A model generated the notes under the pieces. That model was not told the DNA's origin. It saw nothing but the letters and a program-made list of their open reading frames with translations, and did no database searches. Positions 8,792 to 18,453 of a stretch of 64,000 nucleotides of DNA are shown here, piece after piece. Position 1 is the first letter of the stretch, and every line of letters begins with the position of its first letter. The translations under genes and the position numbers were made by a program. Source of the DNA: Algibacter sp. L1A34 (GTDB lineage: Bacteria > Bacteroidota > Bacteroidia > Flavobacteriales > Flavobacteriaceae); the NCBI RefSeq assembly GCF_009796805.1, contig NZ_CP047029.1:434001-498000 (forward strand). Reading direction: 5' to 3'.

Positions 8792-9481
8792 ATGGAAACT
8801 AAGCAAAAACCTAAAGTATTATTTTTTGACGTTAACGAAACACTTTTAGATCTTACTAAAATGAAACGGTTAGTTGGAGATGCCTTAGGCGGAAACCAAG
8901 ACTTGTTACCTTTATGGTTTACTACCATGTTACAATATTCGTTAGTCGTTTCGGCTAGTGGCCAATACAAACCTTTTGGACACATTGGCGCTGCAGCTTT
9001 ACAAATGGTAGCAGCCAATCATGATATTAAAATTTCTGAAGATGAAGCTCGTAAAGTTATTATATCTGGCTTACGCAATTTACCAGCACACCCAGAAGTA
9101 AAAGACGCTTTATTAGCATTAAAACAAGCGGGCTATACGTTAGTCGCTTTAACAAACTCCTCGGAAGAAGGTCTGGCTAAGCAATTTGAAAGTGCCGGAT
9201 TAACAAGTTATTTCGATGCACAATTAAGCATTGAAGGCGCCGGTAAATTTAAACCATTTACAGATACTTATACTTGGGCGGCAAACGAATTAAACGTAAA
9301 ACCTGAAGCCTGTATGCTAATTGCAGCACATGGTTGGGATGTTGCTGGTGCACTTTGGGCCGGATGGCGCGCTGCTTTTGTAAGTAGACCAGGGCAACAA
9401 ACGTTTCCGCTTGCTCCAAAATCTGAAATTGAATTACCCGATTTAAAACAAGTAGCAGATATTCTTGTTACCTATAAATAG
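8792..9481 (+). CDS. Haloacid dehalogenase type II (HAD superfamily)
   Basis: A 229-residue HAD hydrolase. Motif I is FFDVNETLLDL (nucleophile Asp), motif II is VALTNSS, the Lys is in GKFKP, and the last motif is AAHGWDVAGALWAGWRAAFV, where AHxWD in place of GDxxxD is typical of L-2-haloacid dehalogenases. It may hydrolyse 2-haloacids or act on a related small acid. Its place in a TetR-controlled redox operon supports detoxification of halogenated or electrophilic compounds, but the substrate is not shown by sequence. Confidence 0.88.
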   Translation: METKQKPKVLFFDVNETLLDLTKMKRLVGDALGGNQDLLPLWFTTMLQYSLVVSASGQYKPFGHIGAAALQMVAANHDIKISEDEARKVIISGLRNLPAHPEVKDALLALKQAGYTLVALTNSSEEGLAKQFESAGLTSYFDAQLSIEGAGKFKPFTDTYTWAANELNVKPEACMLIAAHGWDVAGALWAGWRAAFVSRPGQQTFPLAPKSEIELPDLKQVADILVTYK

Positions 9482-9537
9482 GTTTAAAAAAACCAACTAA
9501 ACATTGGTAATAATAAACCAAAAAATGAAATAGTAAA

Positions 9538-10203
9538 ATGAAAGAAAAACTTAAGATAGATATCGTTTCTGATGTTGTATGTCCATGGTGTACCGTTGGA
9601 TATAAACGTTTAGAAAAAGCGATAAAAGAATTAGGAATTGAAGATCAAGTAGATATTGAGTGGCAGCCTTTTGAATTAAACCCTAACATGCCAGCTGAAG
9701 GACAGGATTTACACGAGCATATTGCTGAAAAATATGGTTCTACAGATGAGCAACAAAACGAATCGAAGCAACGTATGGTAGAAGCTGGTGAAGAACTTGG
9801 CTTTACTTTCGATTATTTTGATGGTATGCGCATGGTTAATACTTTTGAAGCTCATATTTTATTAGAATATGCAAAATATTTCGGAAAACAAACCGAATTG
9901 AAAATGACGCTTACCAAAGCATTTTTTACTAACCATAAAGATGTTTCTAAACGCGATGTTTTAAAACAAGCTTTATTAGATGTTGGTTTAGATGCTGAAG
10001 AAGGTTTATCAAAATTAGATAATGAAGATATTCGTTCTGAAGTAAAAACCAAAGAGGGTTATTGGCAACAATTGGGAGTAAGCTCTGTTCCTACTGTTGT
10101 TTTTAACAGAAAAAGTGCTGTTACAGGAGCACAACCTGTAGATACTTTTAAACAAGTGCTAACCGAATTATTACAAGCTCAAAACGCACCTGTTTCCGAA
10201 TAG
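9538..10203 (+). CDS. DsbA-family oxidoreductase (FrnE-like)
   Basis: A 221-residue cytoplasmic DsbA/2-hydroxychromene-2-carboxylate-isomerase-like protein. The N-terminal thioredoxin strand leads to DVVCPWCTVGYKRL (CPWC active site, residues ~14-17), followed by the helical insertion and the cis-Pro segment VSSVPTVVF near the C-terminus. FrnE-type proteins act in polyketide metabolism and in oxidative-stress tolerance. It is the last gene of the operon and is followed by a strong terminator, so the unit 7082-10203 is closed. Confidence 0.9.
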   Translation: MKEKLKIDIVSDVVCPWCTVGYKRLEKAIKELGIEDQVDIEWQPFELNPNMPAEGQDLHEHIAEKYGSTDEQQNESKQRMVEAGEELGFTFDYFDGMRMVNTFEAHILLEYAKYFGKQTELKMTLTKAFFTNHKDVSKRDVLKQALLDVGLDAEEGLSKLDNEDIRSEVKTKEGYWQQLGVSSVPTVVFNRKSAVTGAQPVDTFKQVLTELLQAQNAPVSE

Positions 10204-10237
10204 GTTCTTTTGCTTTCAAAATAAAATAATAAATTCT

Positions 10238-10296
10238 AACGCGTTTGTACGCTATGGTATCACAAAAAACCATGGTTTGCAAACGCGTTTTTTTAT
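10238..10296 (+). terminator. Rho-independent terminator of the redox operon
   Basis: Stem AACGCGTTTG (10238-10247) pairs with CAAACGCGTT (10280-10289), with further pairing inside, and a T-tract follows. It lies 34 bp after the stop of the DsbA-like gene. Confidence 0.85.
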
Positions 10297-10355
10297 TAGT
10301 GACATTTGGCGTAAAATCATTAAAAATCTTTCTGCCACGCCATAAAAGATATAAC

Positions 10356-10363
10356 TATCTTTG
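10356..10363 (+). promoter_or_regulatory. Possible -7 promoter element of dus
   Basis: TATCTTTG matches the Bacteroidota -7 consensus TAnnTTTG. It lies 17 bp before the ATG at 10381 and just after a terminator, where a new promoter is needed. The -33 element is not clear. Confidence 0.45.
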
Positions 10364-10380
10364 CGCTTCATAAAATATAA

Positions 10381-11340
10381 ATGGCTTTTACTTTACTTTC
10401 CTCTCCATTGCAGGGTTTTACAGACTTTAGATTTCGTAATGCTTTCCATCATTATTTTGGAGGTATCGATACCTTTTACTCACCTTACATTAGGTTAAAT
10501 GGTAAGTTTAAAATTAAAAGTTCTTACCAAAACGATTTACTCTTAGAAAACAATGATACCCTAGAGGTGATCCCGCAAATTATAACCAACGACGCCGAGG
10601 AGTTTTTGTTTGTTGCTAAATATGTACAAAGCTTAGGTTATAAAGAATTGAATTGGAATTTAGGTTGTCCATATCCTATGGTTGCAAAATCTGGAATGGG
10701 TTCTGGTTTAATTTGTAATCCTGCCAAAATCGATAATATTTTAGAACGCGCACACAAAGAAACTGATATTTTAGTATCTATGAAAATGCGTATGGGTTAT
10801 GATCATGCAGAAGAAATTCTAGACGTATTCCCTATTTTAGATCAATATCCGCTTAAAAACATAGCTATCCATGCGCGTATTGGAAAGCAACTTTATAAAG
10901 GCCCTGTAGATTTAGATGCCTTTGAGCGTTGCACAACCAGTACCAAACACAAACTCTACTACAATGGAGATATTACTAGTGTTGAAGCTTTTAAAAGCAT
11001 ACAGGCTCGTTTTCCGAGTTTAGATCATTTTATGATTGGTCGTGGCTTAATTGCCGATCCCTTTTTACCACAAATGATAAAAAACGACACTACAGAATAT
11101 CCTAAAAACCGTTGGACTATTTTTGAAGAATTTCATGATACGATTTATAATCAGTATGATGAATACCTTTCTGGACCAACACCTATTAAAATGAAAATGT
11201 TAGGCTTTTGGGAATTCTTTTCACAATCCTGCTCAAATCCGCAGAAAACATATAAAGCGATTAAAAAAGCTACTAACCCTTTTAAATATAAGCAAGCAGT
11301 TAGTTTGATATTGGCTAATGAACGTAAGCTGAATAGTTGA
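10381..11340 (+). CDS. tRNA-dihydrouridine synthase
   Basis: A 319-residue flavoenzyme that reduces uridines in the tRNA D-loop with NADPH. The N-terminus LLSSPLQGFTDFRFR and the core ELNWNLGCPYPMVAKSGMGSGLI (catalytic Cys in the NxGCP motif) are diagnostic. HARIGKQLYKGPVDL and YNGDITSVEAF follow at the FMN phosphate site, and MIGRGLIADPFL near the C-terminal part. Which Dus subfamily (A, B, C or a Bacteroidota type) is not decided here. It is monocistronic, with a terminator upstream and a wide gap downstream. Confidence 0.95.
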   Translation: MAFTLLSSPLQGFTDFRFRNAFHHYFGGIDTFYSPYIRLNGKFKIKSSYQNDLLLENNDTLEVIPQIITNDAEEFLFVAKYVQSLGYKELNWNLGCPYPMVAKSGMGSGLICNPAKIDNILERAHKETDILVSMKMRMGYDHAEEILDVFPILDQYPLKNIAIHARIGKQLYKGPVDLDAFERCTTSTKHKLYYNGDITSVEAFKSIQARFPSLDHFMIGRGLIADPFLPQMIKNDTTEYPKNRWTIFEEFHDTIYNQYDEYLSGPTPIKMKMLGFWEFFSQSCSNPQKTYKAIKKATNPFKYKQAVSLILANERKLNS

Positions 11341-11597
11341 TTTTTTTTACTTCAAATTAAAATAGATTAAAGTCTCTTTTAATTATTCCGATAATTAGAC
11401 AACATATGCAAAATCTGCCATTGAATGCGTCAGTAAAAAATAAAATCTGCTTCAAACAAGTTCAAATAAAATCTTTCTTCTAAGAACTAACTCAATTTTG
11501 GTAAACGCGAGTTATAACGCTTTAAAAAGAATCCTATAGCAAGTATCGCACAGACTTCTCTCAATTATGGTATATTGCAGTAATAAATTACATTATT

Positions 11598-11822
11598 ATG
11601 AAAATAAACTTATTGTCTTGTGATGCTCAAAGACCAGATAGAAGAGCGATAGCCAAATGTATTGCTGAAGTTTCATCTAACATTGATGGATCCTTAGCGA
11701 ATGAACTTACCGATATACTATTAGAAGGAGATCCCGTAGATTTTGATGTGGATGATAAAAACTCAGGTTCGGCTTTAAGAGCTTTGCGAAAACTAAGTAT
11801 TGATTATGAAATTATAGAATAA
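11598..11822 (+). CDS. Small L7/L12-C-terminal-like protein
   Basis: A 74-residue acidic protein. The alternation of strand and helix, DILLEGDPVDFDV followed by NSGSALRALRKLSIDYEIIE, resembles the C-terminal domain of ribosomal protein bL12 in short stand-alone proteins. It has no signal peptide or membrane segment. Function unknown. About 250 bp upstream and 6 bp downstream (to a convergent gene) hold nothing else recognisable. Confidence 0.6.
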   Translation: MKINLLSCDAQRPDRRAIAKCIAEVSSNIDGSLANELTDILLEGDPVDFDVDDKNSGSALRALRKLSIDYEIIE

Positions 11823-11828
11823 ATAAAA

Positions 11829-12170
11829 TCACCTAACTAAAACTTCACTTTTAACAATAAGAATTTTAGTTTCTTGCAACACGTCTTTTTGTTCATCAAG
11901 AAATTGATTTATTTTAATTTCAGAATCAGTCATTTCAATAAGGTGAGGATGTTTAAAATGACGAATTTCACTTATGCCCCAATTAACTTTCTGATTAGCC
12001 AAATAGCCTTTACTAACATTTAGATGTAAAACCTGCTCTATTCCAAAGGCTTTTGCTCTTTTAATGAGTTCCGTTGAAAAATCTGAGGTATACATTTTTT
12101 TCCAAAAAGATTGATCCTTTATTTTCTGACCATATTCAAAATAGATCCGTATTGTAGCAAAACCCTTCAT
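11829..12170 (-). CDS. DUF190-family PII-like protein
   Basis: A 113-residue protein with the layout of DUF190, a PII-like ferredoxin fold: an N-terminal strand ATIRIYFEYGQKI, the helix ELIKRAKAFGIEQVLHLNVSKGY, and a C-terminal pair of strands (LIEMTDSEIKINQFLDEQ, ETKILIVKSEVLV). Members are often encoded next to CrcB or CLC-type fluoride exporters. Here the ATG overlaps the stop of the CLC gene by 4 bp, so the two are translationally coupled. It probably modulates the exporter. The exact mechanism is not known to me. Confidence 0.72.
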   Translation of the reverse strand: MKGFATIRIYFEYGQKIKDQSFWKKMYTSDFSTELIKRAKAFGIEQVLHLNVSKGYLANQKVNWGISEIRHFKHPHLIEMTDSEIKINQFLDEQKDVLQETKILIVKSEVLVR

Positions 12171-13471
12171 TTCTTCTCCCTTTTTTTACTGATTTCAGAT
12201 AAAGAAAGCCCCTTCTCTCGCATGAATACATCGTTTTTTGGACTTCCTATTATTTGCGAAGAATAAACCCCAGAATGACCAGAAAACAAATAGGCCGTAG
12301 AACAAGCCAAAGCAATAAAAACACCCGACTCTATTCCAAAGAGTTCTATTCCCATTATGGTACAAGCAATAGGTGTATTGGTTGCTCCAGCAAAAACGGC
12401 AACAAACCCCATTCCTGCAAGTAAACCCATTGGCAATGGTATAAACCATATTAATACATTACCTAAGGCTGCTCCAATAAAAAACAAGGGTGTTACCTCG
12501 CCGCCTTTAAAACCTGCTCCAAGCGTAAAGGATGTAAATATAAGCTTTAAAAGAAAATCGTAAGAATTAAGGTTAACATCAAAAGCTTCAACAATTGTAG
12601 GTATCCCGAGACCTATATATTTTGTTGTTCCCATAAAATATACGGCAGCAGCCAATATTACACCACCAATTACAGGGCGTAACGGCGGGTATTTAATATG
12701 CTTACTAAAAAGATGACTCCAAAAATGGGTTGATTTTGAAAAAAGCATGGCCACTAAACCAAAAATAATTCCGGCCAATAAACACCACAATAAATTTACG
12801 GGCGTCATTTCTGCAACGGTATTAATATGATAATGCGTATGAGATACATTCCATATTTCACAAAAATAATTAGCAAAAATTGCAGCCATAAAACTCGGAA
12901 TGATAGACTCTAAACGTATTCTACCCAACACCAATACCTCTAATGCGAAAATACCACCTGCTAATGGTGTTCCAAAAACAGATGCAAAACCCGCACTAAT
13001 ACCAGCTATCAAAACAATTTGTCTATCGCGTTTTGATAAATTGAAAACTTTGGTAAACCTATCGGCAATAGCACCACCAATTTGTACAGCTGTACCTTCC
13101 CTACCAGCGGATCCTCCAAAAAAATGTGTTAAAATCGTTCCAAATAAAACAAGTGGAACCATTCTAAAAGGAATTACTTTTTTAGGTGAATGAAATTCCT
13201 CTAGCAGTAAATTATTCCCTTTTACAACACTACTTCCATATAAATGATAAGATATACCGATTATAAAACCACCAACTGGTAATAAAGCGATAATCCACAA
13301 ATGAGATTCTCTCCAATTTGTGGCCCATTCTAAGCTTAATAGAAAAAAAGCAGAAACACTTCCAGCTAAAGCGCCTAATGTTAAACAGATTAAAACCCAT
13401 TTTAAAAGATACAATAAAGACGGAATTTGTTCAAATGAGAATAAAAAATCTTTAATTTTATTTTTTTCCAT
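12167..13471 (-). CDS. CLC-type fluoride/proton antiporter (CLC-F)
   Basis: A 434-residue membrane protein of the CLC family with about ten hydrophobic segments. The gating glutamate lies in GSAGREGTAVQIGGAI; GREGT rather than the GREGP of chloride CLCs is typical of the fluoride-exporting clade. The first selectivity segment reads VKGNNLLLEEFH, with GNN where chloride CLCs have GSGIPE. A GFKGGEVTPLFFIGAALG segment follows. These points favour F-/H+ exchange for fluoride resistance. Overlap with the DUF190 gene and a riboswitch-like leader upstream support this. A chloride antiporter is the less likely alternative. Confidence 0.82.
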   Translation of the reverse strand: MEKNKIKDFLFSFEQIPSLLYLLKWVLICLTLGALAGSVSAFFLLSLEWATNWRESHLWIIALLPVGGFIIGISYHLYGSSVVKGNNLLLEEFHSPKKVIPFRMVPLVLFGTILTHFFGGSAGREGTAVQIGGAIADRFTKVFNLSKRDRQIVLIAGISAGFASVFGTPLAGGIFALEVLVLGRIRLESIIPSFMAAIFANYFCEIWNVSHTHYHINTVAEMTPVNLLWCLLAGIIFGLVAMLFSKSTHFWSHLFSKHIKYPPLRPVIGGVILAAAVYFMGTTKYIGLGIPTIVEAFDVNLNSYDFLLKLIFTSFTLGAGFKGGEVTPLFFIGAALGNVLIWFIPLPMGLLAGMGFVAVFAGATNTPIACTIMGIELFGIESGVFIALACSTAYLFSGHSGVYSSQIIGSPKNDVFMREKGLSLSEISKKREKK

Positions 13472-13514
13472 ATTGCTTTTAATAAATCACTCTACAGAGA
13501 CATAAGCCTTTAAA

Positions 13515-13566
13515 GGTAGATGTTATTAGCTCCAAGCGGAACCGTTACAAGCAGACTTTATTGCCA
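13515..13566 (-). promoter_or_regulatory. Candidate fluoride-riboswitch-like leader of the CLC-F gene
   Basis: Read on the minus strand, this 52-nt stretch starts GGCAATAAAGTCTGC, then AAC, a perfect hairpin GGTTCC-GCTT-GGAGCT, and ends CTAATAACATCTACC. Order and spacing follow the crcB (fluoride) RNA: GG..AU...C, AAC, stem, GCUnAU..C..CUAC. Against it, three conserved G positions are A and the expected pseudoknot pairs at only about half its positions. The terminal TCTAC can also pair with GTAGA at 13495-13491, which would make an expression-platform hairpin. Suggestive, not proven. Confidence 0.4.
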
Positions 13567-13761
13567 AAATTGAAATGCAAATATAAACAAAAAACCGTTT
13601 TCTATCATGGTATATAGCTTATTGCTGGTTCTAACTTAATGACTAAAACTTAGGCCTGTTTTTTGTTCAGGTTATATGTGCTAAATTAGATGCTAAAACA
13701 GAAAAAAGCACCTTCGCTATAATTTAACTCCAAAAATATCATCTTCATAGAATTATAATAA

Positions 13762-15081
13762 ATGAAACATCTATATTTAACAGTATTAGCATTAATATTT
13801 TTGGCTTGTAACCAAGGAAACGGCCATAAACAAACTTTAAAAGCAAATACTAAAATTAAAGACAATTCTATCTCTGGAAAAACACCCAACATCTTGTTTT
13901 TAATTGCAGATGATATGGGAAAAGAAGCCATAAGTGGTTTTCAAGAAGGAACAATAAAACCGAAAACACCACATATAGATAATATACGGAATTCGGGATT
14001 AAGTTTCAGCAATTTCTGGACGTATCCAACTTGCTCACCTACAAGAGCATCAATGATTACTGGTAAATATGGATATCGTACCAACGTGAGGTGGGCAAAC
14101 CAAATATTAAGTCCATCAGAATTAATATTACAAAAGTATATAAACAATAAAACGAAAAATAAATACGCAACTGCTCTAGTTGGGAAGTGGCATTTATCTG
14201 GCCTTGATGCAACTTCCATAAATCCGGAATCTTTTGGATTAGATTATTATGCTGGTATTTTTAAAGGTTCGGTAAAAGATTATTACAATTGGCCTTTAAT
14301 GGAAAATGGTATGAATAAAACCTGCACAGAATATACAACTACCAAATTGACCAGTTTAGCTACAGATTGGATTGAGCAACAAGAAAAACCTTGGTTTATG
14401 TGGTTGGCGTATAATGCACCACACACACCGTTCCATGTGCCACCAAGTGAAATGCACAGTCAAGGTAATATACCAGAATACAACAGTGAATTAAACCCAA
14501 TACCTTATTTTATGGCTTCTATTGAAGCTATGGATTATCAAATAGGGCGCTTATTGAATTCACTTTCTGAAGCTGATAAAGAAAACACAATCATCATTTT
14601 TATTGGAGATAATGGAACAGAGCCGGTTGTAACTCAAGCACCTTATGGCAAAAATCAAGTGAAAAGAAATTTATATCAAGGTGGTATTAACATGCCAATG
14701 TTCATTTCAGGAAAAGGTGTTACCCGAAAAGGTATAGATAATAACTTAATTACTAGTAGCGATATGTTTGCAACAATATCGGAAATTACAGGTGTAGATA
14801 TTCCTGAGATTAATGATAGTAAAAGTTTTAAATCGCTTTTTACTAAAGAAGACGTTATTAGAACGTATCAATATTCGGAAATGAAAAACGATACTAAAGA
14901 TGCTTGGACTATTAGTAATGGCACATACAAGCTTATGGTTTTTGGTAACGGCAATAAAGAAATATATAATTTAAACGATGATCCGTACGAAAAAAACAAT
15001 CTTATAAAAGCGACTTTAACACCTAGTTTACAACAGGTAAAAACAGAATTAGAACAAGAATTACTTAAAATTAGAAATTAA
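13762..15081 (+). CDS. Sulfatase lipoprotein (formylglycine type)
   Basis: A 439-residue S1-family sulfatase exported by a lipoprotein signal (LIFLAC, Cys16). The metal site begins LIADDMG (Asp50, Asp51). The modification motif CSPTRAS puts the formylglycine precursor at Cys91. GKWHL, APHTPFHVP and IGDNGTEP supply further active-site residues. It probably removes sulfate esters from polysaccharides or other substrates in the periplasm. It stands alone rather than in a polysaccharide-utilisation locus, so the substrate cannot be guessed. No SusC/D or glycosidase genes flank it. Confidence 0.92.
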   Translation: MKHLYLTVLALIFLACNQGNGHKQTLKANTKIKDNSISGKTPNILFLIADDMGKEAISGFQEGTIKPKTPHIDNIRNSGLSFSNFWTYPTCSPTRASMITGKYGYRTNVRWANQILSPSELILQKYINNKTKNKYATALVGKWHLSGLDATSINPESFGLDYYAGIFKGSVKDYYNWPLMENGMNKTCTEYTTTKLTSLATDWIEQQEKPWFMWLAYNAPHTPFHVPPSEMHSQGNIPEYNSELNPIPYFMASIEAMDYQIGRLLNSLSEADKENTIIIFIGDNGTEPVVTQAPYGKNQVKRNLYQGGINMPMFISGKGVTRKGIDNNLITSSDMFATISEITGVDIPEINDSKSFKSLFTKEDVIRTYQYSEMKNDTKDAWTISNGTYKLMVFGNGNKEIYNLNDDPYEKNNLIKATLTPSLQQVKTELEQELLKIRN

Positions 15082-15248
15082 AGAATCTGCTTTTTTGATT
15101 ATTATTTCTGGCTATTGATATTAGTGATCTATATCCCGATTTTTAGATTATCGCCATGTTTAAAGCTTCCTATTTGTAGTATTTAAACGGAAAACATTTA
15201 CCAGTAAACAATGATATTTATAAAAGTCCGAAACCATAGCAAGCACAT

Positions 15249-15350
15249 GCGTTAGGGATAGAGGCATTGTTGAAGCTCTTTTTGTGTTGTTGCACCTATG
15301 CAACACAAAAAAGCGACTGCCGAAAGCCCGACCCTTTTCGGGTAACGCCC
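15249..15350 (+). repeat. Structured intergenic repeat, copy 1
   Basis: Bounded by GCGTTA (15249-15254) and TAACGC (15343-15348), which pair. Inside are the conserved GCGTTAGGGAT start, a long hairpin CTTTTTGTGTTG...CAACACAAAAAAG, the AAAGCCCGACC block, and a short CCC/GGG hairpin. Copies 2-4 share this plan. Orientation follows the conserved GGGATTGAACGG-to-AAAGCCCGACC order. Confidence 0.8.
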
Positions 15351-15366
15351 AAAACCTTTAAAATAT

Positions 15367-15400
15367 AAAAAGCCCGTCAACTTACGCTAACGGGCTTTTT
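15367..15400 (-). terminator. Bidirectional terminator between sulfatase and secDF
   Basis: AAAAAGCCCGT (15367-15377) pairs perfectly with ACGGGCTTTTT (15390-15400). Its A-tract and T-tract allow termination in both directions. It lies 20 bp beyond the secDF stop. Confidence 0.9.
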
Positions 15401-15420
15401 GCTTATAGAAAAAGTTAGAC

Positions 15421-18414
15421 TTATTCGTCTTCTTTCTTTTTTCCTTCTAATTTACTTATAGTATCATACATTACTGGTGTTGCTATAAATAGCGACGAGT
15501 ACGTACCTACTACTACACCTACTATTAAGGCGAACATGAAACCTCTAATAGAATCTCCACCGAAGATAAAGATTGCTAATAACACTACTAATGTAGTTAA
15601 TGAGGTATTTAATGTACGGCTTAATGTGCTGCTTAATGATGCGTTTACTACGCGATCGAATTTCCAGCTTGTGTGCTCGTTGAAGAACTCACGAACTCTA
15701 TCGAATACTACCACGGTATCATTTAATGAATATCCAATTACGGTTAATATTGCTGCTATAAACGCTTGATCTATTTCCATTGAAAATGGCATGAATTTAT
15801 ACGTTAAAGAGAATACACCTAATACGATTAATACATCGTGGAATACTGCTGTTACAGCACCAAGTGAGTATTGCCATTTTTTAAATCTAATTAAGATATA
15901 AAGGAATACTACGATTAATGATCCTAAAACTGCCCAGAATGATTCTTGTTTGATATCATCGGCAATAGTTGGACTTACTTTATCGGTTTTTAATAATCCT
16001 ACTGTTTTTGTATCGGCATCGCTAATGAATTCTTCATAAGAAAGACCTTCGAAATAAGGTTGTAAAGCTGTATAAAGAGTTTTACGGATTTGCTCATCGA
16101 CTTCAGATCCTGTTTCTTCTACTAAATATTTTGTAGTAATTTTAACTTGGTTAGCATCTCCAAATATTTTAGCGTTTGCACTACCAAATACATCTGGGCT
16201 AGAAAGTACACCTGTAATTTCTGACGCACTAACATCGTGGTTAAAACGAACTTGATACGTTCTACCTCCAACAAAATCAACACCTTGATCTAAACTGTTT
16301 GTAAATAAAGATCCTAAACTTACTACGATAAAAGCACCAGAAATGATGTATGCTATTTTACGTTTCGATAAAAAATCGATACGAATATCACGGAATAAGT
16401 TTTTAGTCATTGCTGTAGAGAACGCTAAGTTTCCACCACGATTAGAATACCAATCGATTAGTAAACGTGTGATGAAAATTGCAGTAAATAATGATGTACC
16501 AATACCAATAATTAAAGTCGTTGCGAAACCTTTAATTGGTCCTGTACCAAATATAAATAAGATTAATGCTGTTAAACCAGTAGTAATGTTGGCATCTAAG
16601 ATTGAAGATAAAGCGTTGCTAAATCCATCTTGAATGGCTTCTTTTTGTCCTTTACCCTTGGCGAGCTCCTCTCGAATACGCTCAAAGACCAGCACGTTCG
16701 CATCCACCGACATACCAATAGTTAAAACAATACCAGCAATACCAGGTAATGTTAACACAGCTCCTAATCCTGAAAGGATACCGAAGATTAAAAGGATGTT
16801 TAATGCCATAGCAACATCTGCAAATGCACCAGCTTTACCGTAATAAAATACCATCCAGATTAACACTAATGCTAAAGCAATCATGAACGACATTTTACCG
16901 CTATCGATAGCTTCTTGACCTAAAGATGGTCCAACAACTTCACTTTGAATAATATCTGCAGAAGCAGGTAATTTACCAGCACGTAATACGTTTGCTAAAT
17001 CGATTGCTTCGTTTAAGCTAAAATCTCCAGAGATTGAAGAGCTACCACCTGCAATTGGTCCGGTTGTTACACCTGGAGCAGAATATACCACGTTATCTAA
17101 AACAATAGCAATTTGGCTACCTTGTGTGTATGCATTACCAGTCATTTCTTCCCAGATTTTAGCACCTTTTGCATTCATTTGCATTGAAACCTCAGATTTA
17201 CCTGTTGGTCCAAATTGGTTTCTAGCATCTGTAACTACAGCACCACTTAATTCTGGTTCGTTTTCTCTGTTTCCTTTTAAAGCATATAAGTCTAATAACT
17301 CACTTCCTTTTTTAGGTTTTCCGAAAACAAATTTTGCGTAACGTTGCTCTGCAGGAAGTAAAGCACGTACTTGAGACATACTTAAGTAGTTCTCGATAGT
17401 TTCTTTATCTTTTGCTTCAAATTGAGCAATGATTGGTCCACCTTGGTAACCTTGACCTCTAATTAAGTCGAATATTGGGTTAACCGTTGAAACAGTAGTA
17501 GAATCTGTTTCTGCTTCACCTAAAAGATCATCAATTGCAGAATCTTGTGCATTTTCTTCATCTTGTGGCTCTACCTCTGCAGTTTCTGTTTTTGGAGAAA
17601 CTATATCTTTTAATACTTCGTTAGCTTGCGCTAAGAAAGGAAAAAATTGTTCGCCTTTATAAGCATCCCAAAATTCTAATTGTGCTGTACTTTGTAATAA
17701 TTTAATAGCACGCTCTTTATCTTTTACACCTGGTAACTCTACTAAAATACGACCTGATGTTCCAATACGTTGAATAGTTGGTTGTGTTACACCAAACTCA
17801 TCGATACGTTTACGTAAAACCTCGAATGCAGAAACTACAGATTCATCAATTTTAGTTGAGATAATAGCTTTAACTTCGCTATCAGTCATATTTCCGTTAA
17901 TTTCACCATCTAATGCTTTAGTGTAAAAAATATCTGGTGAAGCTAATTTTGTATCTCCTTTAATTTTATCAAAAGCGATAAAGAAATCCTCTAAATACGT
18001 GTTCTGACTGTTTTTTTGAATTTCGGCAGCGTCATCTAAAGCCTTATTGAAAATAGGGTCTTTTGTATGATTAGCCAATCCTTTCAAGATATCTCTAATA
18101 GATATTTGAAGTGTAGCACTAATACCACCTTTTAAGTCTAAACCTAAATTCATGGCTTTTTGTTTCACTTCATTATAAGTGAATTTTGCGATACCCATAT
18201 TAAATACAGTATCTGTAGCGATAGACTCTAAATAAAAAGTCTCTTCGGCGCTACGTTTTGCACGGTAACCTTCTTCGGTATCTGCAATTTTACTAATTGC
18301 AATCTCCTCTGCCTTGTTCTCAATTTGTTTCGCTTTAAACGTGAATGATAATTGGTAGATACTTACCAAACCAAACAAAAGCGCAAATAATTTTACTAAT
18401 CCTTTATTTTGCAT
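15421..18414 (-). CDS. secDF: Protein translocase subunit SecDF (fused)
   Basis: A 997-residue inner-membrane protein in which SecD and SecF are one chain, as in most Bacteroidota. It uses the proton motive force to complete protein export through SecYEG. The SecD half has the first membrane helix at the N-terminus, a large periplasmic part (GISATLQISIRDIL; RILVELPGVKDKERA) and the membrane block MSVDANVLVFERIREEL. The SecF half begins around FRDIRIDFLSKRKIAYIISG and repeats the block as YSLNDTVVVFDRVREFF. I chose ATG 18414 (MQNKGLVKLF) over an upstream codon 14 residues earlier because it puts the first membrane helix at the N-terminus. Confidence 0.96.
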   Translation of the reverse strand: MQNKGLVKLFALLFGLVSIYQLSFTFKAKQIENKAEEIAISKIADTEEGYRAKRSAEETFYLESIATDTVFNMGIAKFTYNEVKQKAMNLGLDLKGGISATLQISIRDILKGLANHTKDPIFNKALDDAAEIQKNSQNTYLEDFFIAFDKIKGDTKLASPDIFYTKALDGEINGNMTDSEVKAIISTKIDESVVSAFEVLRKRIDEFGVTQPTIQRIGTSGRILVELPGVKDKERAIKLLQSTAQLEFWDAYKGEQFFPFLAQANEVLKDIVSPKTETAEVEPQDEENAQDSAIDDLLGEAETDSTTVSTVNPIFDLIRGQGYQGGPIIAQFEAKDKETIENYLSMSQVRALLPAEQRYAKFVFGKPKKGSELLDLYALKGNRENEPELSGAVVTDARNQFGPTGKSEVSMQMNAKGAKIWEEMTGNAYTQGSQIAIVLDNVVYSAPGVTTGPIAGGSSSISGDFSLNEAIDLANVLRAGKLPASADIIQSEVVGPSLGQEAIDSGKMSFMIALALVLIWMVFYYGKAGAFADVAMALNILLIFGILSGLGAVLTLPGIAGIVLTIGMSVDANVLVFERIREELAKGKGQKEAIQDGFSNALSSILDANITTGLTALILFIFGTGPIKGFATTLIIGIGTSLFTAIFITRLLIDWYSNRGGNLAFSTAMTKNLFRDIRIDFLSKRKIAYIISGAFIVVSLGSLFTNSLDQGVDFVGGRTYQVRFNHDVSASEITGVLSSPDVFGSANAKIFGDANQVKITTKYLVEETGSEVDEQIRKTLYTALQPYFEGLSYEEFISDADTKTVGLLKTDKVSPTIADDIKQESFWAVLGSLIVVFLYILIRFKKWQYSLGAVTAVFHDVLIVLGVFSLTYKFMPFSMEIDQAFIAAILTVIGYSLNDTVVVFDRVREFFNEHTSWKFDRVVNASLSSTLSRTLNTSLTTLVVLLAIFIFGGDSIRGFMFALIVGVVVGTYSSLFIATPVMYDTISKLEGKKKEDE

Positions 18415-18453
18415 TGTTTTAATTTTAGTGTGTGTCAAAAGTTTTTCGACGCG

